64,000 bases of DNA from Dermatophagoides farinae (taxonomy: Eukaryota; Arthropoda; Arachnida; Sarcoptiformes; Pyroglyphidae): positions 4,813,001 through 4,877,000 of the forward strand of contig NC_134682.1 in assembly GCF_024713945.1 (NCBI RefSeq). The letters run 5' to 3'. The stretch's first letter is position 1. Each line of letters starts with the position of its first letter. Both the position numbers and the translations under genes were made by a program. The notes below the pieces were generated by a model. That model saw only the letters and a program-made list of their open reading frames with translations. It was not told the DNA's origin and searched no databases. Below, piece after piece: positions 55,588 through 64,000 of this stretch.

Positions 55588-58500
55588 TCAAAATGAATAT
55601 GTTTTGAATATTTTGTCATCACCGAGATTGTTGTTTTTATTTTTGTTTTTTTTGTTGTTGTCGTCGTCGTTGTGTTGTTCACCATCATCTCTGGGATCCA
55701 TTGGTAATGATTTTGATGGACGAAGAATATTTGATTTTAATGTTTTGTTCATTTGGCCACCAAAATCATCAACAGTAGATAGATTTTTTGTTTGTCCATC
55801 ACCATTGGCAATTAGTCCATTAATTGATGATTTCGATGATGATGGTGATAGTGGTTGTTGTTGTTTTTGATTGGCCAATAATAAATTAAATTTAAGTTCT
55901 TTAAATTTATTGAAAAATTGTTCAAGTTCATCACTAGATTTTGAAATTTAAAATTAGTTTTTTTTCAATAAAAGAAAAATTGATCATCAACTTACCTATT
56001 GGCAAAAACAAATTGATATAGATCGGTTTGATTTAATTTAACAAATTTTATCGTATTCAATGTTGATGTTGTCATTTTGGACCACACAATTTTACTACCA
56101 CCATTATGATTAGGTAATGCCAATGGATTTTGATGAGTAAAAGATGATAATTTTGGTGATGTATCATCATTAACTATTAATGATCCAAGACTAAATTCTA
56201 CACGATCCAATCTTTCGCATTCGATTACTTTGTATTTGTCTCTGTAAAAGGAACAAATTCAGAAATTGGTATGTCAAATGCACAAAAAAAACTTACTTTC
56301 GTTGTTTATAATCGGCCAACATAAGAAGATCGGTCAACAGGATTAACATTGAATTACGTGTTCTTATATCCTTCAATTCATCCGTATTCAACAGACAGAT
56401 GTGTTTAGCAATTTTTATCTGTGCTTGGCGATAAATTTCCCGTCCAGTGATGACAAAATTATCATTCAGATCAAAATTAAAATTTCCTGTCAATTTTTTA
56501 CGAAATTCAATCAATAATTGTAATTTCATCAATTCATTAACAGCATTATCACAACGCATCGAAAATCTGGTGGCGGATTCAAAACATTTTTCCACATCAT
56601 CTTTTAATGTTTTCATCATTTGATGATCTGCAGCAACAGTGTTTGATTTGGCTTCAAATTTTTTCATACGATCCAAAATTGTTTTCAATAACAATGGATA
56701 TCGTGTAATACGTTGCATTGGTGTTATAAATAATGATTGCAACATTTTAACGTCTTTCGGTATCGCTATGGCCAAGTTTTTATTTGCCATCACTGAATCA
56801 CGACCATTTTGTCCACGTATATATTCAATGTAGGGTTCAAATTTTTCATTAAAATATTGTTGAAATGTACGAAATATACGATGCATAAAAAAGTCTTCAT
56901 GAAATGATCGTACAAAATCATTATATAATAATTGATTAACAACATAAAGTGGTTGTAGATTTCCAAATAAAATTTTCTGATCATAACTTGATAATACACT
57001 TGCAATGGCTGGTATACGTTTCGATAGATTCATCAGTTTCTCCAGTTGCTATTTTTATTTTATAGTGATGATAGAAACATGAGATTTTAGAACTAAATGT
57101 AAAATTTGAATCAAACAATTACATACCACTAAATAAGATTTTTCCGTTACAATCAATTCAAACATTGATTCATACATCATAATTTGTTCGGTGGTCAATG
57201 ATTCCCAATCAATTTTACGTTGTCCACATGTTTTTATATAATTTAACCATGGATTGTTTGATTGAAATTTCAATATACGATTATTATCCATCATTATTAA
57301 TGGAGATGATTCACTGTCATTTTCATTTTCATTCATTTTAAATACTTTACGTTGAAGATATTCATCTAATGATTCACGACGTTTATAGAAATTTTTTCGT
57401 CGCCATGATGATCGTAATGGTAGCCGTTTATTAAGATTTACAAGCTTATCATCATTATCATCAACACCGTCATCATCTTGATCGATGGCTTTTAGTCGTT
57501 CATCACCACAATCAAAATCGCAATTTGCTTCGTTGTTAATTTGTTCCATTTGATCGTGTTGATGAAATTTCAGATCATCCAATGTTAAACTAAATGCACG
57601 ATTATTTGTCAAACGACAAAGTGGTGGTTTTTTACCCGTTGAATTACCAAGAATCAATACATCACCTGTTGATCGTGATCTTTCAGTTCGATTTTCTGAA
57701 TTTTTTTCAACAATCGATATTTGTTCGATTTTTCTTTCATCATCATGATGCTGAGTTGTTGTTGTTGTTGATTGAATCAAATTTCGTTGTTTTTTTCTAA
57801 CCAATTTTGGTTTTGATTTTATTGTTTCAATTTGTTTTAGGAATTGTTTTATGTTTTTCGTTGGTTTTATTCGATAACGATGTACACAACCAATACGATG
57901 ACCACGTGTACCTACACGATGATAAACACGTAAAACAATCGATACGGTCGTTCGACTTATTCGTTGTCGTTTAGTTATTGTTGATTTTTGTAACAATGGT
58001 AATGGCTGCTGCTCATTGACCATTTGTTGTTGTTGTGATTCATGATCACCATCATCAGTATGATGATCATCATAGGGTGATGGATGGAGAAATGTTCCTT
58101 TATTATTATTATCATCATGGTCATCAATTATCGTTTCTGAATCACGTATATCCACCTTTTTCAATTCATCAATCATATTCTGAAACATATTACATAATCT
58201 ATGTAAACTAGATGTGGGTGGTGCTGTTTTTTCAATTGAATCATTTCGAGATTCTGAAATTGTTGAAGCCATTTCAGCGTTTTCATTATTATTATTATCG
58301 TTGTTTTGGTTGTCGTCAATCACTTCTGGTTTCGTTTTGGATATTAAAATGTCATATCCAATCGATGATTGGCCTCCAATGATCGATGATGATTGCTTTA
58401 TGGTAGTCTCATTTATCGTTGTAGAATCATTTTGTTGTTTTGATGGTGGCATTAATTCTACAACGATAATAAATATATGATGAATTGATGAATGTGACAT

Positions 58501-60300
58501 GAGGAACAAAAACAAAAACAACAAATTTGTGTCACAAGATAAGCAATAATTTTTGTGAGAAAAGAAAAATACCTTCAATTTCATCATCATTTTGATCGTC
58601 GTCGTCGTCGTCATCATCATCATGATCGTTGGCCGTAATACCATGTGGCTGCTTGTTGGGTGTATTGGAAACCAGATTTCCGTTGTCTGAAATGAAGAAA
58701 TAACGAAAAGTATTTAGAATCCATAATAAAAATTGCAACATGAATAATGCCATTCCACGCATCAATATCTTCATCGTGTGTGTGTGTGTGTTTGTGTATT
58801 GGAACCGGATGAACATAGAATTTAAAAAGGGAAAACAAAAACTTTTACGTTGTTATAGACTTTTTGTGTTTAGCAGCAACAATTAAATGTTTTACAAACT
58901 ATCACTATGGAAACTTTTGGTGTGTGATTTGAAACGATGATGAAAATGATAAATGGCTACCACATTTAACAAGTCATCGAATGATGATCGTGTATGCATG
59001 TAAATATGTACAATTGGTGATGAATAACTGACTATCGATACTATCAAAAAAAATATAATTTACCATTACATTGTTGTTTTTGTTGTTGTTGTTGTTGTAT
59101 ATCATCGATATTTGATTCGGATTTCAAAATATTTGTTTCATCGAAATTTGCAAATAATTTTTTATACTCAGCATCATCATCATCATTGTTATCATAATTA
59201 TTCATCATAATTTTTCCATCATTATTTCGTTGTTTTGGTTCGCATTTCAACAACAACAACAACGATGACGATGATGATAATGAACGTTGACATATTTTCC
59301 GTCTAAATAATAGTGATGAAGATGAATTTGTAGATTTTTGTTGTTGATGATGGCCATCACCAGTAGTATCGCCAAATTTTGTTTCGAATAAATTTACAAA
59401 TTTTTTCACCGTATTCGGTTGTATACAATCCAAATCTTTACGATTACCATTTTTGTCCGTTTGTTGTTTTTGTTCATCTTGATGTTGATGTTGTCCATTT
59501 TTGATTGTTTGAAAATCATTATCAAATAATGTTTGATATTTCGACGTTGGTGATGATGTTTGTGATAACAAAAATCGTAATTTTTCCAATTCATTTCTTT
59601 GTTTTATATATTCCATTCGACTCGTGTGATCATTTTGTGAATATTTTTTAATTGATGATGATTTCTTCAATAATGATGGTGATGATGATGATGGTGAGGG
59701 CATCATAGCACAATCGATAGCATCATAGAAATTTTCTGCATTACCACCATCGCCACCATTTTGTATAGTTGAAATGCCATTCCTTTTGCCAGGATCATTA
59801 TTTGAATTTTGTGAAAAAAATTCCGATTCATTCTTTACAGCAGTAGCTGTACGTAAATGTGATGACGGCGACGACGACGACGATGACGAAGCTGGTGGTG
59901 GTGATGCGTTAATTATTACCGGTGTTGGAACAATTGGACGCATTCTATTCCAGAATTTATCGACAAAATTATTCAATTTCTTTACTTTTTTCTTTTTTTT
60001 CTGATTCTTTGATAATGATTGTCGTAGTTGTTGTCGTTGCCGGTTATTGTCGTTGTCGTCGAGGTTGTTGTTGCTAGTTTTTTTCACATTTGCATCTAAA
60101 TCATTGCCATCTTTATGATTATTATGATTATAATCAATTTGATTATCGTCATCATTTTGGCTTTGTAAAGCAATTACATTATTGCTCAAAATTGTTGTTT
60201 TATTATTATTATAAAATTTTTTTATTTGGCCATTATCATTGCAGTCATCGTCGTCACCGTCGTCGTCGTCGTCGAGGTAACTACTGGTTTTTTTATTCAT
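55588..60300 (-). CDS. Rho guanine-nucleotide exchange factor (DH-PH)
   Basis: Cytosolic activator of Rho-family GTPases. Six minus-strand exons (60300-59064, 58686-58573, 58457-57127, 57048-56297, 56241-55996, 55933-55588) join in frame to 1341 residues. The first 870 residues are mostly disordered, rich in Asp, Asn, Ser and Gln runs, with one basic patch (GTRGHRIGCVHRYRIKPTK) and a possible 14-3-3/kinase site region. The DH domain starts at MYESMFELIVTEKSYLV (about residue 877), continues over a 78-bp intron with LEKLMNLSKRIP, and has the core LFITPMQRITRYPLLLKTIL. The PH domain follows (SMLILLTDLLMLADYKQ ... YQFVFANRSDELEQFF). The tail is Asn/Lys-rich. Which vertebrate subfamily it belongs to (ephexin or PLEKHG type) I cannot say. 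The start is the first ATG of the long first exon. Confidence 0.85.
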
Positions 60301-63300
60301 TTTCTAGATGATTTTGTGATTAATGTGTATGCAGATGAGATGAGATTTAATTGATTTTTTTTCAGTGTTAACGGGTTGGGTTTCATTCAAGTGTACTGAG
60401 ATTGTTGATTGATTGGTTTCAATTTCGATTGGTCCCGTTTGATTATAGTTTGTTTTTGTTTTCGTTGAATGCACACTTTGGATTTCACAAGAAAACAATA
60501 ATAATAATGATGATGATGGGCAATCATTCAAGTCAATAATCAATCTACCATCATCATCATCAATGTGGTTTTTAAACCATAGTAACCAAATCGTTGGTTG
60601 GTTGATAATTGAAAAAATCCTTTTTTTATGATCTGATGACATGATTCCATTTCTATAGCTTTTGGTTTCTATTGGTTTTTTTTTTGGATTACAGATCTAG
60701 AGAATCAGAGAGAGAAAGGAATGTCACTATGGTTTCTTGGTTTAAATCCCTTTACGGTTTTATTTTGTTTGTTGTGTTTGTGTTCTAATTTGCCATTTTA
60801 CATTGAAAAACAAAAAAAAAAACACAACAATCTTATCAATATTTTTCGTAGACAACAACAAGTGGTTAAATCACACTGTATGCATGTGTAATAATGAAAA
60901 AAGGAAAACAAAATCGACAAAAGAAACAGAAAAAGAAAAGAAAAATCCGATTTTTTTTTGGCGTTTTGTCGTTTGTTTGCAGAAAAAAAATTCTTAAAAT
61001 TTCTTTCTATTAAAGAGGAATGGAAAAATACGATAGCTCAAAAGTGATGGACGAATCCTTTTTATTTATCCTCGAATAATGATGATGAATAAAATGAAAT
61101 TATAACAATCATCACATAATGTTATTAGCTGATATTGGGCATTGCTATTGTTTTTGTTTTTGTTTTTGTTTTAAATCATTGAATTCACAAAAAATTCGTG
61201 CTTTATTCGATTATGATGATGATTATAAAATCTAGCTATGTGTTATACATGGCTTGAAAAGATTATTATCAAATTTTTTTTTTGTTGGCTCTCAATGTCT
61301 TGATGTAGCCATGGAAACATCGCGCAATGATAAAAGTGTTTGTGAATACGATTCATTCATTCATTGATTCCATTGATTGATTGATTGATTGACAAGTGAA
61401 TCGAAAAAGAAAAAGAAAATAAAAGAAAACCAATTCTATAGCCAATCAATAGCTTTTTCATATCGTGATTGATTATTAGATTGATTATTAAGTTGTAAAC
61501 GAAAAAAAAACATTTACGGATGCTCGGAAACAAAACAACAACAAAAAATCAATTAATCATTTTTTTCCTTCAAGAATTCGATTCTATATTGATTTGATTA
61601 ATTAATTATAATTAACCTTGATTATGTGTGTCTGATACTAAACAATCGATTGTTTATAATCGATACCAAACATCGATTATTATTTTGACTTCATCATCAA
61701 TCAATCACATTGATCTATCAAATGACATTGAATCAGAAGAGAAAAATTTTTGGATTTTTGATGTACAAATCCAATTCACAAATCGAATCAAATTTACACT
61801 CAAGTCTATTTTGATGAATGTCAAAGTATGACAAAAAAAAATTTTTCTTCTTTTGTTTGTTTATCTCAAAATTTCATAATCATTTCATTCTGTTTGACAT
61901 TCATAGGCTATTGTTGTTGATTGGCATTAAAATCATGGTCATCTATCCATTGTGTCCAAAATAAAATTTGATTGTTCAATGTTTCACCGAACAAACACTA
62001 TTTACACTGGATTATATCACGAGATGAATGATCCAAATTATTCAATATAATTATAACAACAACATAAATCATCATCATCATATAATCATCGCATCACTGG
62101 TGATCGATCGTGTTCAACTTGTCAATGGTTTTTTTATGAAAAAAAAATCCAAATTCAATTCAATGATGATCGGATATTCCAGAAAACGGAACAATAATAA
62201 AAATTTTATTCCAGTTCTTCTTTTTCAACAAACAAAAAACTGTCGAAAGTTTCACATCATCGTCATCGTCATCGTCATCATACTTTATAATTTGTTAAAT
62301 ATAAAGATGAAGTTTAAAACATCATGACATGAAAAAGGATCAAGGATTATCATGACAATCGTTTTTTGTTTCTGGATGACGAAAAATTTTGTTGCAAATG
62401 GTAAGTAGAAAAGCAATTTTTTTTCCTACCTTATCATCATTGTAATTATGACACACATACGCATACACACTCATATTGATTACTGATAATTAATCTTTTC
62501 AAACTTGAAAAATATTCACTGATCAATAATTGATTAGTAGTTTGTTGGTTGATTGATTGAAATTGAATTAATTTCTCATTTTAACGATTTTGTATAGATA
62601 ATTATAGTGAAAAATTAAATGGAAAGAAAGTTGGAAAATCCAACCAAAAAAAAAAAAATAATGAACGTTTAAAAATCAACTTGTTCCATCAGAATTGATA
62701 AATATGAAAATTTATTTGGAATTTTTTTTCTTTCGTATTTTGAAACAAGAAAAAAAATTGATGTTGATTCCTCTGTAGATTATTAATTGATTAATTGAAA
62801 TAATTTATAGAGCCAATGATGATGATGATGATAATGTTGGTTGACAAGAGATTTTTTTTTTGTTTTGTTTTAAATTAAATTTCTTAAAATTCAAGGTTTT
62901 CCACTATTCATTTGTAGAAAAGAAAACAAAACAAAAGAATCCTTGAGCATATCATCTATTTTAATTTCATTTTTTTGACTTTTTTCATTTTTCCAAACGA
63001 AAATGAGAACAAAAAGATCGTGCAAAACACACATAGCATAATATGATAATGATGAGCAAATGAGAAATCATCCTGTATTCAGTGGAGAAAGAAACGAAAA
63101 ACAATGAATTTCGAATGAGACTCCCACACACACACAAACACACACATAGATTTGATTCATTCAACCTTAAACTTGAGAAGCAACAATTTTTTTTTGTTGT
63201 TTTCAAAAAAAAACATGTCATAACCAATTTACTTGAATGATAAATTTTTGATAATTTTTGTTGACATTGATCATTTTTCATGTCGTTTTGATTTGATTGT

Positions 63301-64000
63301 CGTGATTGTTTTTTTTCGTTCGTTATTCTCAAGGTTCATTCCATAACGATCATTGTTACGACATTCCATTCATCGGATGTTCCGGTGTTTAATTTCATTT
63401 TTCATTGGAAAAATGAAATCAAGTTTTTTTTTGTAGCCATTTCGATAATGGAAAATACGCTCATTAATTTTAATATAATAATTTGTGTGTTGTTGATCGA
63501 AAAAAAAGAAGGGTAGTTTTTCTGTTCAATCTATAATTAACACCTTGCAAATTCATTAAAATGTTGCTGAATGCTGAAATTTTATTATAATTTTTTTTTA
63601 TTCTTGTGATGGCTGGTGATTTATAGCCATTTGTATTTCAGAAGAGATTTGATTGTTTCTTCTGAATTCGTTGCTGTTGTCTTGTTTTAGTGTGTTTATT
63701 ATAACATGACCTTGAATATTTTCTTTTTTTTTTTTGATTTTTTGATTTTTTTCCTCTAAATTTATTCATTTATAATCCAATAAAAAAGCTTTTTTTTGTA
63801 AGTTTCAAATTTCCGTTTTTTTTCTTCTGCTTTTAGCCAATTTGAAGAAAGTTTTTTTCCGGTCATAATAACTATGATGATGATGGAATTTTTTTTTAAA
63901 AAATACATAATTATCAGGTCTATTACATACAGACTACAAATGGTTAACCAGGTGGTTACGAAATTTTTTCGTTTTTTTTCCACTTTCTCTTTTTTTCTCT
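60301..64000. other. RhoGEF 5' flank and long AT-rich region
   Basis: 3.7 kb of A/T runs, CAT triplets and ATTG repeats. The first few hundred bases should hold the RhoGEF promoter or 5' UTR. Short frames at 60304-60642 and 61628-61831 lack family marks. A possible first exon at 62352 is listed separately. Nothing else convincing. Confidence 0.45.
62352..62400 (+). CDS. Possible first coding exon of a gene running off the right edge
   Basis: A short open stretch from ATG (MTIVFCFWMTKNFVAN) ends exactly at a strong GGTAAGTAG donor and is hydrophobic enough to begin a signal peptide. I could not find a second exon before the window ends, so this is tentative. Confidence 0.2.

Noticed and set aside
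60304-60642. Minus-strand frame upstream of the RhoGEF start
   Set aside because: Likely 5' UTR; composition like spacer, no domain.
61628-61831. Plus-strand frame of 67 codons
   Set aside because: No family mark; a GT follows its end but no convincing partner exon was found.

Overview
This window is a piece of an AT-rich, intron-containing arthropod nuclear genome. It almost certainly comes from a house dust mite of the genus Dermatophagoides, most likely D. farinae. The main evidence is the gene at 52793-53796, whose spliced product is a 279-residue chymotrypsin-like protease that matches the allergen Der f 6 as I remember it over nearly its whole length. It sits next to a group 7 allergen-family gene. 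Introns are mostly tiny (52-90 bp, GT..AG). Intergenic DNA is full of poly-A/T runs, CAT/ATG triplets and AC/GT microsatellites. I saw no rRNA, tRNA or CRISPR.

Layout. 1-3414 (-): an ABCG transporter that runs off the left edge and reads NBD-TMD-NBD-TMD in one continuous gene. 3737-8234: a young, whole-looking LTR retrotransposon just upstream of it, with a BEL/Pao-like gag and a Ty3-like pol. 9058-14022: four compact genes, namely a small unknown zinc-finger-like protein, a secreted protein ending in an LC8-like domain, PHAX (snRNA export adaptor, -) and TSEN2 (tRNA splicing endonuclease, +); the last two share a 185-bp divergent promoter. 17209-28059 (+): a long ADAMTS-like/papilin-like extracellular protein whose first intron (about 6.5 kb) holds a second, antisense LTR retrotransposon (17970-22278). 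32221-41827: a small secreted protein, a chitin-binding (CBM14) protein and a DEG/ENaC channel, separated by 2.5-4 kb of simple DNA.

42259-50636: a fatty acyl-CoA reductase (-), a tandem pair of multi-membrane, gustatory-receptor-like genes (first copy frameshifted, second open), and a peroxisomal 2-hydroxyacid oxidase. 50772-52604 (-): three small acidic genes that share a short basic motif and look like an undescribed local family. 52793-54859 (-): the Der f 6 protease and the group 7-like secreted protein. 55588-60300 (-): a six-exon RhoGEF (DH-PH) gene. 60301-64000: no clear gene, apart from a possible first exon at 62352.

Several genes concern the body surface or secretions: the chitin-binding protein, the fatty acyl-CoA reductase (cuticular lipids), the small secreted proteins, the ADAMTS-like matrix protein, and the two allergen-family proteins expected in gut or secretions. 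There is no operon logic. Exon joins were made by eye from GT/AG sites and checked for phase; every multi-exon model given here closes in frame.
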